Source: a bacterium
GTDB lineage: Bacteria > JAUVQV01 > DATDCY01
NCBI GenBank assembly: GCA_036524115.1
Contig: DATDCY010000055.1
Span: forward strand, 1-17,181
Length of the DNA stretch: 17,181 nt
Reading direction: 5' to 3'
Made by a program: the position numbers and the translations under genes. Shown one piece after another: positions 1 to 7,001 of this stretch (position 1 is the stretch's first letter; each line of letters begins with the position of its first letter). Under the pieces are notes generated by a model, which did not search any database, was not told the origin of the DNA, and was given only the letters and a program-made list of their open reading frames with translations.

Positions 1-1
1 C

Positions 2-433
2 ATCGCGGTCCCCGGCCCCACGGACCGTGCCGGCGCCAACTTCATCGCGGGCCGGATCGTGGCCCAGGTGATCCTCCGACCGCTCCCGTCCGGCACCCCC
101 AACGTCGCGCTGCTCTTCGGCTACCGCGACCCGCAGCACTACCGATATGTGCGCTTCTTCCCAAGCGCCACGGAGATCGGCCAGGTCGGGACGATCGACG
201 GCCAGTCTCCGCCGCTGCGCCGGCAACTGACCCACGCCCTGCCCGTCGGTCTGCCGCAGTTCGTGCGGATCGACGTGCGCCCTGGCGGCACCGTGCAAGT
301 CTTCGCCGGAGGCGTTCCCCTCGGCGCGCTGACGTTCCCGGCCGCAGTCGCCGGCCACGCTGGCGTCATGACACGCAATGCCCAGGCCGTCGTGGACAAC
401 TTCCGGCTCTGGACGCGAACTATTCTCAACTAA
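2..433 (+). CDS. C-terminal part of a secreted modular protein (partial, 5' end outside the window)
   Basis: The frame is open from the window edge to a TAA at 431-433, giving 143 visible residues. They match the last 143 residues of the next gene with no gap and about 79% identity counted by eye. Shared stretches include GTPNVALLF, YRDPQHYRYVRF, SATEIGQVG, LPQFVRIDVRPGG and VMTRNAQ. The pattern of beta strands ending in DNFRLW resembles the concanavalin A-like lectin/LamG fold, often found at the end of extracellular proteins; this is an inference from the pattern. An internal GTG at 59 is not a credible start because the similarity to the paralogue continues upstream of it to the edge. The next gene begins 27 bases after the stop, so the two are probably tandem paralogues in one operon. 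Confidence 0.85.
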   Translation: MAVPGPTDRAGANFIAGRIVAQVILRPLPSGTPNVALLFGYRDPQHYRYVRFFPSATEIGQVGTIDGQSPPLRRQLTHALPVGLPQFVRIDVRPGGTVQVFAGGVPLGALTFPAAVAGHAGVMTRNAQAVVDNFRLWTRTILN

Positions 434-460
434 TCGGCGTTGGGAGGCGAGGAAGGCGGG

Positions 461-3400
461 ATGGCGCCCAAGCGAAATCTGCGATTCGGCGTCGCGCTGG
501 CGGCAATCATCGCGAGCCTTTCTCTCATTGTTCCACATGAGGCCGCGGCGACCGGCGGCATTTCGGGGCGGGTCACGGGGCCAAATGGGGAGCCGCTGGC
601 GGGGGTCGAGGTGCAGGCGTTCTTACTCCTCCTGCGCCCTTGGGCGCCGGGCATGTTCCTGACAATCCCTGACCGGCGCGGGCTTGTCGCATGGACGCAG
701 ACCGCGGCTGACGGGAGCTATGAACTTGCCGGGCTCCCCGCAACTCTGCAGTACTGGTGCACCCACTGGGGTGGCCACTACTACCTATTGTTCTCGCCAC
801 CTCGAGGCACCGGCTTTCCTCCGAGGGTTCTCCGTGGGCTGCGCGGCCAACCCTCACGGATGCTGCTGGTGGAAGATGGGAAGACGCTGACCGGCTTCGA
901 TGTCCGGCTTGGGCCTCCCGCGAGCATTGGTGGCACCGTGACCGGTCCCGACGGCGCGCCTCTGGCAGACGCCTGGGTCGGAGCTGACATCTTCACACAG
1001 AGAGATTCGGCCAGGGTCTTGCGCTGGCGCACAACGACTGACGGCTTGGGCCGCTTCGTTCTCACCAACCTGGAGGATGAGCCGAATTACGTCAAGGTGG
1101 ATGCGCCCGGGCCGCCGGTCTGGGCGGTGTTTTATCCCGGAGGCAGCGAACCGGTACCCATCCGTCCCATCCTCGGCGCCAGATCCTCGGGATACGACAT
1201 CGCGATCCCGACGCCGGGGATGCTGCAGGTCAATCCTCCTTCGGGGCAGGACTACACGGCGTGGAGCTTCTCGACCGGATTCGACGAGCTCAGCTGGGAG
1301 TACTACTGGCCCTCTCCCACCTACCTGCCGCCGGGGGACTACCGCATAGGGCTCGGCATGTCGTGGCGCTGGTCCGACAATACGTATTATCCGGGGACGT
1401 TCCAGTGGGATGAAGCATCTCCGGTCACGGTAAAGTCCGGTGAGCTGACCAGCATCACCCTGGCCCCAACCGCGCCAGGTATTGCGAACGGAACGGTGGT
1501 CGACAGCACGGGAGCGCCCGTGGATGGTGTCACCGTGAGCCTGTCGGAAGACGAGTTGTGCGGCCCAGCCGCGGTGACGCAAACCGGCTCCGACGGGGTC
1601 TTCACTATCTCGTCGCGCGACGACCGAAAGATCTTCTTCAGCAAGGAAGGCTACGCGCCGGTGTGGTTCAACGACAAAGTCGACAGGGCGTCGGCGGACG
1701 TCGTCCGGTTCCGCAGCGGCGAGACCGTCTCCCTGCCACCCGTCGTTCTCGCGAGTCTCGGCGCACCCGGGAGCATTGCTGGACGAGTAACGACGGCGGG
1801 CTCGCCGGGTGCCGGGGCGAGGGTCGAGGTCTGGGCCTCCCCGGCGGGTGCAACCGCCCTGCGGACCATCACGCCCGATGCCGACGGAAACTACGTGACG
1901 GGCGGGCTGCCGCCGGGAGCGTACGTCCTGCGGTTCCTGGACACGACGCCGGGGAGCCTCTTCGGCGACAAGTGGTACCCGGAGGCCGTATCGTCACAGA
2001 CGGCCACGCCGGTCCTCGTCGAACCCGGACTTCAGATCGGGAATATCGATGCCGATCTCGGCGCGAAGGGGAGCATCTCGGGCACTATGACGCAGGACCA
2101 TCAACGTCTTCTCATATGGGCGCAGGCCTGTCTCACCGACGCGCTGGGCAATGTGCTGCGGTGCGTCTACACGTCCCTGGATGACACGTATAGCTTCGAA
2201 GCAGTGGCCCCGGGCTCATACCTGCTGGCACTGGACGCTGTACAGGCCTACTCGTGGGGGAGATGGTATCCGAACGAGGCCTCGATGGCGACGGCGACGC
2301 CAATCGTCGTGGCGCCGGGACAAGCCCTGGCGGGGATGGACATAGACTTCCCGCCGCTGGGCCGCATCGAGGGACAACTGAGTGTCAGCAACGGGACGCA
2401 ATGCGGCCAGATGGCTCTTGTCGATGGGGACGCAGACGTCGTCCGTCGGTTCGCCCCGGGCTACCGACCGGGTCCCTTCTTCTTCGATGTGCCGCCGGGC
2501 CGATATCGACTCTTGTCCACAAGCGTTGATACGTACTACAGTCCCATCTACCCGCAGTGGTACCCCGGAAAGACCTTGGCCTCGGAGGCCCAGGTCATCG
2601 AGGTTCTTCCCGGGCAAACCGTCTCCGGCATCGACGTGATGCTGGAGGACTACGGACACAACCGTCCGCCGTCGTTGACGCAACCGGACGACATCGCCGC
2701 GACCGAAGGCATGGAGTTCGCTCTCACGCTCGCGGCCACCGATCCCGAAGGCGATCTACTTACGTTCGGCGCCGAGAACCTCCCGTCCGGCGCCACGTTC
2801 GACCCCTATTCCGGCGAATTCCGATGGACGCCGACATGCACACAGGCGGGGACATATCCGGCCATCCGCTTTGCCGTGACGGATCATGGCAGGAACAATG
2901 GCAGCGAGGCGCTTTCTGCTCAGGTGACCGTGCCCGTGAGCGTCGCCGCCCGCGATTGCGCGCCCGTGCTCGACCCGATCGGGAACCGCACGGTAATCGT
3001 CGGCGAGACGCTGACCCTCCACATCACCGCGTCCAATCCGGAAGGAGGCGCACTCGTCCTGGACGCCACCGGCCTGCCGCCGGGGGCGACGTTCAATCCG
3101 GCCGACGCGACCTTCTCCTGGACGCCGGGCGCAACGCAGCGCGGCGTCTACACCGTGACCTTCGCCGCCGTCTCCACGCTCGACACCTCCCTGCGCGACG
3201 AGGAGACGGTCACGATCAGCGCCGTTGGCCCACTGCTCTTCAGCGACGACTTCGAGCACCTCGACGGGGCGGACCCCGACTGGGCCAGGCTCTCCGGCTT
3301 CTGGGCCGTGCGCGACCACACGTTGCGCTCCAGCCCCCTAGGAATCGCCATCGCCGTGGCCGGCCCCACGGACTTCGCCGGAACACACTTCCTCGCGGGC

Positions 3401-3781
3401 CGGATCGCGGCCCAGGTGACGCTCCAACCTCTCGCCTCCGGCACCCCCAACGTCGCGCTGCTCTTCGCTTACCGCGACCCGCAGCACTACCGCTACGTGC
3501 GCTTCTACCCAAGCGCCACGGAGATCGGCCAGGTCGGAATGATCGACGGTCAGGCGCCGCCGCTGCCCCGACGACTGGCCCGCGCGCTGCCCGTCGATCT
3601 CCCGCAGTTCGTCCGGATCGACGTGCGTCCGGGCGGCGCGGTGCAGGTCTTCGCCGGCGGCACGCCCCTCGGCGGGCTGCAGTTCTCCGCCGCCGTCCCC
3701 GGCCGCGTCGGCGTCATGACGCGCAATGCGCAGGGCGTCCTCGACAACTTCCGGCTCTGGGCGCGGACCGTCCTGAACTGA
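461..3781 (+). CDS. Large secreted protein with six carboxypeptidase-regulatory-like modules, two putative Ig domains and a lectin-like C-terminus
   Basis: The protein has 1106 residues. The ATG at 461 is chosen over an in-frame TTG at 440 because a purine-rich site (GAGGAAGG, about 448-455) precedes it and a clean Sec signal follows: basic MAPKRNLRF, a hydrophobic core, then a likely cut after HEAAA near residue 31. Six modules begin with a G-x-I-x-G-x-V-like strand near residues 32, 155, 340, 437, 537 and 633. This is the carboxypeptidase D regulatory-like beta sandwich. Several modules end in a WYP or FYP motif followed by a PGQ-type turn and G-x-D-x-x-L. Two putative Ig (He_PIG-type) domains follow at about 735-832 and 834-922, each with LPSGATF or LPPGATF and WTP. 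Residues from about 924 form a lectin/LamG-like domain shared with the upstream gene. No sortase motif, PEP-CTERM or transmembrane tail is seen, so the protein is probably secreted and may bind glycans. Substrate unknown. Confidence 0.9.
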   Translation: MAPKRNLRFGVALAAIIASLSLIVPHEAAATGGISGRVTGPNGEPLAGVEVQAFLLLLRPWAPGMFLTIPDRRGLVAWTQTAADGSYELAGLPATLQYWCTHWGGHYYLLFSPPRGTGFPPRVLRGLRGQPSRMLLVEDGKTLTGFDVRLGPPASIGGTVTGPDGAPLADAWVGADIFTQRDSARVLRWRTTTDGLGRFVLTNLEDEPNYVKVDAPGPPVWAVFYPGGSEPVPIRPILGARSSGYDIAIPTPGMLQVNPPSGQDYTAWSFSTGFDELSWEYYWPSPTYLPPGDYRIGLGMSWRWSDNTYYPGTFQWDEASPVTVKSGELTSITLAPTAPGIANGTVVDSTGAPVDGVTVSLSEDELCGPAAVTQTGSDGVFTISSRDDRKIFFSKEGYAPVWFNDKVDRASADVVRFRSGETVSLPPVVLASLGAPGSIAGRVTTAGSPGAGARVEVWASPAGATALRTITPDADGNYVTGGLPPGAYVLRFLDTTPGSLFGDKWYPEAVSSQTATPVLVEPGLQIGNIDADLGAKGSISGTMTQDHQRLLIWAQACLTDALGNVLRCVYTSLDDTYSFEAVAPGSYLLALDAVQAYSWGRWYPNEASMATATPIVVAPGQALAGMDIDFPPLGRIEGQLSVSNGTQCGQMALVDGDADVVRRFAPGYRPGPFFFDVPPGRYRLLSTSVDTYYSPIYPQWYPGKTLASEAQVIEVLPGQTVSGIDVMLEDYGHNRPPSLTQPDDIAATEGMEFALTLAATDPEGDLLTFGAENLPSGATFDPYSGEFRWTPTCTQAGTYPAIRFAVTDHGRNNGSEALSAQVTVPVSVAARDCAPVLDPIGNRTVIVGETLTLHITASNPEGGALVLDATGLPPGATFNPADATFSWTPGATQRGVYTVTFAAVSTLDTSLRDEETVTISAVGPLLFSDDFEHLDGADPDWARLSGFWAVRDHTLRSSPLGIAIAVAGPTDFAGTHFLAGRIAAQVTLQPLASGTPNVALLFAYRDPQHYRYVRFYPSATEIGQVGMIDGQAPPLPRRLARALPVDLPQFVRIDVRPGGAVQVFAGGTPLGGLQFSAAVPGRVGVMTRNAQGVLDNFRLWARTVLN
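3349..3781 (+). repeat. Gap-free diverged direct repeat of window positions 1-433
   Basis: Positions 3349-3781 align base for base with 1-433 without any insertion or deletion, ending at the stop codon of each gene. Long blocks are identical, for example the bases coding for SGTPNVALLF and SATEIGQVG. The two units are 3348 bases apart. This is a duplicated gene 3' end, from either tandem duplication or later gene conversion. Confidence 0.85.
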
Positions 3782-3881
3782 ATCTGTTCCGCTGCGCCGC
3801 CGGCCCGCGGGACAATGGCCGTTTCCCAGGACCCCGTGCGAACGCCCGGCCGCCCCTGCAAGCCCGGTCGAGTGCGCCGAA

Positions 3882-3909
3882 TTGACACCTGCGACTCCTT
3901 ACCTATACT
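3882..3909 (+). promoter_or_regulatory. Sigma-70 type promoter of the antitoxin-toxin operon
   Basis: A perfect -35 box TTGACA lies at 3882-3887. After a 16-base spacer there is a -10 box TATACT at 3904-3909, five of six consensus bases. Transcription would begin near 3916, about 26 bases before the antitoxin ATG. The match is unusually good for this GC-rich window. Confidence 0.8.
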
Positions 3910-3923
3910 CCTATGGTAAGGAG
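3895..3923. promoter_or_regulatory. Inverted-repeat operator overlapping the toxin-antitoxin promoter
   Basis: CTCCTTACC (3895-3903) and GGTAAGGAG (3915-3923) form a perfect 9-base inverted repeat around an 11-base centre that contains the -10 box. AbrB-type antitoxins commonly bind such repeats and repress their own operon, so this is the likely autoregulatory site. Binding here is an inference from position and symmetry. Confidence 0.7.
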
Positions 3924-3941
3924 ACAAGACGGAGGTATGCA

Positions 3942-4187
3942 ATGATCGCCACGGTAACGACAAAGGGACAGGTCACGATCCCCAAGAGCATCCGCGATCG
4001 GCTGCGAATCAAGGCCAACGATCGCATTGACTTCGCCATCGAGGAGGGACGAGCCGTCCTCGTGCCGGTGCGCACCCTCAAGGACCTGCGGGGCGCCGTT
4101 CCGGCCAAGGCGGGCTTTTCCTCCGACCGTGAGCGCCGGAGCGCCAAGGCAGCGGCCGGGAAGCGGGTCCGCGCCGAGCTGGCATGA
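3942..4187 (+). CDS. vapB: AbrB/MazE-type (VapB) antitoxin
   Basis: The protein has 81 residues. The ATG at 3942 is chosen because GGAGG at 3931-3935 lies six bases upstream and the protein then opens with the typical SpoVT-AbrB swapped-hairpin start (MIATVTTKGQVTIP). The DNA-binding domain covers about residues 3-46, with TTKGQVTIPKSIRDRL and a second strand pair ending ILVPV-like. The tail after residue 47 is basic and rich in Ala, Arg and Lys, as expected for the part that wraps the toxin. The stop overlaps the start of the PIN gene in an ATGA junction, so the two are translationally coupled. The role is to neutralise the toxin and repress the operon, inferred from family and context. A longer reading from TTG at 3882 is rejected because that TTG is part of the -35 box. 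Confidence 0.9.
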   Translation: MIATVTTKGQVTIPKSIRDRLRIKANDRIDFAIEEGRAVLVPVRTLKDLRGAVPAKAGFSSDRERRSAKAAAGKRVRAELA

Positions 4188-4594
4188 AGAAGGCCTTTCT
4201 CGACACCAACATCCTCATCCGCTACCTGACGAACGACGACCCAGCAAAGGCCGAGCGGGTTTCACGCCTGCTCGAGGAGGCTGCCGCAGGTCGCCTCGTG
4301 CTGGTCACCGCCGAGATCGTGGTGGCGGAGATGGTCTGGGTCCTCGAGTCGTCGTACGGCCTCGGGACCGCGGAGATCGCGCCCCTGGTCAGGGGCATCC
4401 TCGCCACGCCCGGCCTCGAGGTCGTCAACGGCGACCTCGTGACCCGCGCGCTCGAACTCTACGAAGGGTGCAATGTCGATTTCGTCGACGGGTACATCGC
4501 CGCCCTCATGGAGAAGCGCCGCATCGGCGATCTCTATTCCTTCGACAAGAAGCACGCATCGCGATTCCGGTCCGTGCGAAGAAGGGAGCCGTGA
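4184..4594 (+). CDS. vapC: PIN-domain ribonuclease toxin (VapC family)
   Basis: The protein has 136 residues, normal for VapC. PIN-domain acidic residues are visible: Asp7 in FLDTNILIRYL, Glu49 in VVAEMVWVL, Asp99 and Asp102 in NVDFVDGYIAAL, and Asp121 in YSFDKKH. Together these form the Mg2+-dependent RNase site of the family, whose known targets are often initiator tRNA or rRNA. The target here cannot be read from sequence. The gene starts in a 4-base ATGA overlap with the antitoxin and has no strong ribosome site of its own, which fits coupling. The full acidic set and intact length suggest an active toxin. Confidence 0.9.
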   Translation: MKKAFLDTNILIRYLTNDDPAKAERVSRLLEEAAAGRLVLVTAEIVVAEMVWVLESSYGLGTAEIAPLVRGILATPGLEVVNGDLVTRALELYEGCNVDFVDGYIAALMEKRRIGDLYSFDKKHASRFRSVRRREP

Positions 4595-4601
4595 CGGCCC
4601 T

Positions 4602-4620
4602 CGCCCGCGCCGCGCGGGCG
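4602..4620. terminator. Hairpin between convergent genes, probable bidirectional terminator
   Basis: CGCCCGCG (4602-4609) and CGCGGGCG (4613-4620) form a perfect 8-base GC stem with a 3-base loop. It sits in the 33-base gap between the toxin stop (4594) and the PilZ stop (4628) of the convergent genes. There is no U-run on either strand, so termination is inferred from position and stem strength. Confidence 0.5.
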
Positions 4621-4627
4621 CCACGCG

Positions 4628-5335
4628 TCACTCGTACAGCCGCATGATCCGCTGCAGGTAGGTGCGGAGCGTCTCGTCCGTGCGCGGGTCCATCTCCACG
4701 ATCTCCACGCCGATCCCGGGCGTGCTGTCGACGGCCGGGGCGTCCTCCGGCCGCAGGACGTAGGCCACGCGGCAGGTGATCGGGAGCACCGTGGCCAGGT
4801 CCGGGATCACCAGCTCGACGCGCACCTGCGTGCCAAGCTCGAAGGGCTCGGTGGTGGCGATGAACATGCCGCCCTGGCTGATGTTCTCCGTGTAGTCCTT
4901 CAGGAACTGCTGGCGGTGGTAGTAGCGCACCTCGAGGCGGACCTCCATGCGCGGGTAGGTGCGCTGGACCTTCGAGGCGGCGAGCGCCGAGAAGAAGTCG
5001 ACGTAGGCCTTCGGGGGCGAGGAGAGGAGCACGCCTATCCCGGGTTTGACGATCGCCGCCAGCCGCGCCGGCACCTGCAGCCCCCAGCGCACGACGCCGC
5101 CCATCTCGATTGCCGCCGCACCGACGGGCAGCATGCGAATGAGCAGGCGCGTGCCGGGCGTGTGCAGGCGCGTCGCCGAGATGAACATCCCTTCCGAGGA
5201 GATGTTCAGCGCGTAGCCGTCAGCGTCCGGCTTCTCGCGGCCGTAGAGCAGCCGCACCCGCGTGAAGATGCGGTTCGACAGCCGCCTGTTCGTTCTCTGC
5301 ACGTCGATCCCCCCCCGGAGGTCGTGCGCCGACAC
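4628..5335 (-). CDS. Tandem PilZ-domain protein (cyclic-di-GMP receptor type)
   Basis: The protein has 235 residues from GTG at 5335. A second GTG at 5302 is preceded by eight Gs six bases upstream and would give 224 residues starting right before the first domain, so the start is uncertain. Two PilZ domains are visible. The first has an Arg-rich RRLSNR stretch (residues 17-22) and NISSEG (44-49). The second has RMEVR (129-133) and NISQGG (151-156). The R-x3-R plus (D/N)-x-S-x2-G pattern is the known c-di-GMP pocket, and both domains keep it. There is no membrane segment or output domain, so the protein is probably a cytoplasmic adaptor that responds to c-di-GMP. It lies 77 bases downstream of the efflux transporter gene on the same strand and may be cotranscribed, though a functional link is unproven. 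Confidence 0.85.
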   Translation of the reverse strand: MSAHDLRGGIDVQRTNRRLSNRIFTRVRLLYGREKPDADGYALNISSEGMFISATRLHTPGTRLLIRMLPVGAAAIEMGGVVRWGLQVPARLAAIVKPGIGVLLSSPPKAYVDFFSALAASKVQRTYPRMEVRLEVRYYHRQQFLKDYTENISQGGMFIATTEPFELGTQVRVELVIPDLATVLPITCRVAYVLRPEDAPAVDSTPGIGVEIVEMDPRTDETLRTYLQRIMRLYE

Positions 5336-5412
5336 GGCGCGCCGCCTTGATTACAGCCGAAGGGCGCACGGGAAGTCAACCCCGCGGCGCCCGTTGGTCG
5401 GCGCGACCGCGC

Positions 5413-6951
5413 TCAGTGCGCCGCGTCCGGGCGGGGCGGGGCCTCGGCGCGCTGCATCAGCGCGACCAGGATCAGCACGAACAGCAGCATGACGGCGGTG
5501 ATGGTGAAGGTGTCGTTGAAAGCCAGCGCGCGCGCCTGCCGCACGAGCTGGCCGTAGATCAGGCCGTCGGCGCCGGCCGGCGACAGCCCCTGCGCCGCGA
5601 GCGCCGCTCCCGCCTTCGCCTTCGCCAGCGCGTACGCCGGGTCGAACGGCGTCATGTGCTCGGCCAGGCGCGCGTGGTGGAACTGCGTCCGCCGCGCCAG
5701 GTACGTGGTCACGAAGGCGATGCCGACGCTGCCGCCCATGTTGCGCAGCAGGTTGTACATCGAGGTCGCCTGCCCGAGCTTCTCGCGCGGGATGTGCGAG
5801 AGCGTCAGCGTCGTCAGCGGGATGAACGAGAAGCCCATGCCGAGACCGAGCGTCACCCGCGGCCAGACGAAGGTCCAGAAGTCGGCCTGCAGGTTGAAGT
5901 GCGCCATGGTCCAGGTCGTGTACGAGCAGATCAGGATGCCGACGGCCAGGATCCGCTTCGGGTTGACCTTCTGCACGAGCTTGCCGACGACCGGCATCGT
6001 CAGCAGCGTCATCGCGCCGCCGGGGCCAAGCACCATGCCGGCGTCGTAGGCGCTGTAGCCCATCAGGCTCTGGACGTAGATCGGCAGCAGCACGATGCTC
6101 CCGAAGAGGTTGAAGAAGAGGCAGAACATGACCAGGCATCCCGTCGCGAAGGTCCGGTCCTTGAAGAGGCGCAGGTTCACGATCGGCTGGGCGTCGGTCA
6201 GCTCGTTCACGACCAGGAACGCCAGGGCGAAGGCCGACACCAGCGCGAAGCCGATGATCAGCTCGGAGTTGAACCAGTCCTCCTGCTGGCCGCGATCGAG
6301 CACGAGCTGCAGGGCGCCGAGCCCGAGCGCCAGGAAGACGAGGCCGAGGTAGTCGATGCGCATGCGCGTGCGCTGCATCCACGGCGGGTCCTGGATGACG
6401 AGCAGGTTCATGAGCACCGCGAACGCGCCGAGCGGGATGTTGATGTAGAAGATCCAGCGCCAGGACCAGTTGTCGGTGATCCAGCCGCCCATGATCGGCC
6501 CGAGGATCGGCCCGACCATCGCGCCGACGCCGAAGATCGCCATCGCCATGCCGTGCTGCTTGGGCGGGAAGGCCTCGAGGAGGATCGACTGGCTCACCGG
6601 CACCAGGCCGCCGCCGGCCATCCCCTGGAGCACCCGGAAGAAGATCAGGCTCGGCAGGCTCCAGGCCGAGCCGCAGAGAAACGAGCTGACCGTGAAGACG
6701 ATGATCGAGCCGACCTGGTAGTTCTTGCGCCCGAAGAGCCGGCTGAGCCAGCCGGACATCGGGATGACGATCGCGTTGGCGACGAGGTAGGCGTTGATCG
6801 CCCAGGTCGCCTCCTCGATGCCGGCCGAGAGCGAGCCGCGGATGTGATCGAGCGAGACGTTGACGATCGAGGTGTCGATGATCTCGATCAGCGTCGGCAG
6901 CATCACGGTGAACGCGATGAGCCATTTGTTCCGCGGACCGTGAGGGGACAT
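5413..6951 (-). CDS. DHA2-family MFS drug efflux transporter (EmrB/QacA type)
   Basis: The protein has 512 residues, typical of 14-helix DHA2 proton-drug antiporters. The first helix carries the family motif around Asp26 (LIEIIDTSIVNVSL). A motif A-like loop GWLSRLFGRK follows helix 2. The antiporter motif C region reads GVGAMVGPILGPIMGGW. The rest alternates hydrophobic helices, including a long periplasmic loop with FNDTFTITAVM before the last helix. The ATG at 6951 has purine-rich bases just upstream (GGAGAG and AGGGG). The gene follows the adaptor gene by 50 bases and completes a tripartite pump: this protein in the inner membrane, the adaptor in the periplasm, and a TolC-like channel in the outer membrane. 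The substrate is probably amphiphilic toxic compounds by family, but cannot be told from the sequence. Confidence 0.93.
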   Translation of the reverse strand: MSPHGPRNKWLIAFTVMLPTLIEIIDTSIVNVSLDHIRGSLSAGIEEATWAINAYLVANAIVIPMSGWLSRLFGRKNYQVGSIIVFTVSSFLCGSAWSLPSLIFFRVLQGMAGGGLVPVSQSILLEAFPPKQHGMAMAIFGVGAMVGPILGPIMGGWITDNWSWRWIFYINIPLGAFAVLMNLLVIQDPPWMQRTRMRIDYLGLVFLALGLGALQLVLDRGQQEDWFNSELIIGFALVSAFALAFLVVNELTDAQPIVNLRLFKDRTFATGCLVMFCLFFNLFGSIVLLPIYVQSLMGYSAYDAGMVLGPGGAMTLLTMPVVGKLVQKVNPKRILAVGILICSYTTWTMAHFNLQADFWTFVWPRVTLGLGMGFSFIPLTTLTLSHIPREKLGQATSMYNLLRNMGGSVGIAFVTTYLARRTQFHHARLAEHMTPFDPAYALAKAKAGAALAAQGLSPAGADGLIYGQLVRQARALAFNDTFTITAVMLLFVLILVALMQRAEAPPRPDAAH

Positions 6952-6966
6952 CCCCTATGCTCTCCC

Positions 6967-6995
6967 CCGGCGGCCGCCCTCGAGCGTCCCGCCGG
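6967..6995 (-). other. Hairpin between the adaptor and transporter genes
   Basis: CCGGCGG (6967-6973) and CCGCCGG (6989-6995) are a perfect 7-base inverted repeat within the 50-base gap between the adaptor stop and the transporter start. It may affect mRNA stability or the ratio of the two proteins. There is no U-run, so it is unlikely to stop transcription fully. Confidence 0.4.
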
Positions 6996-7001
6996 CGGCG
7001 G

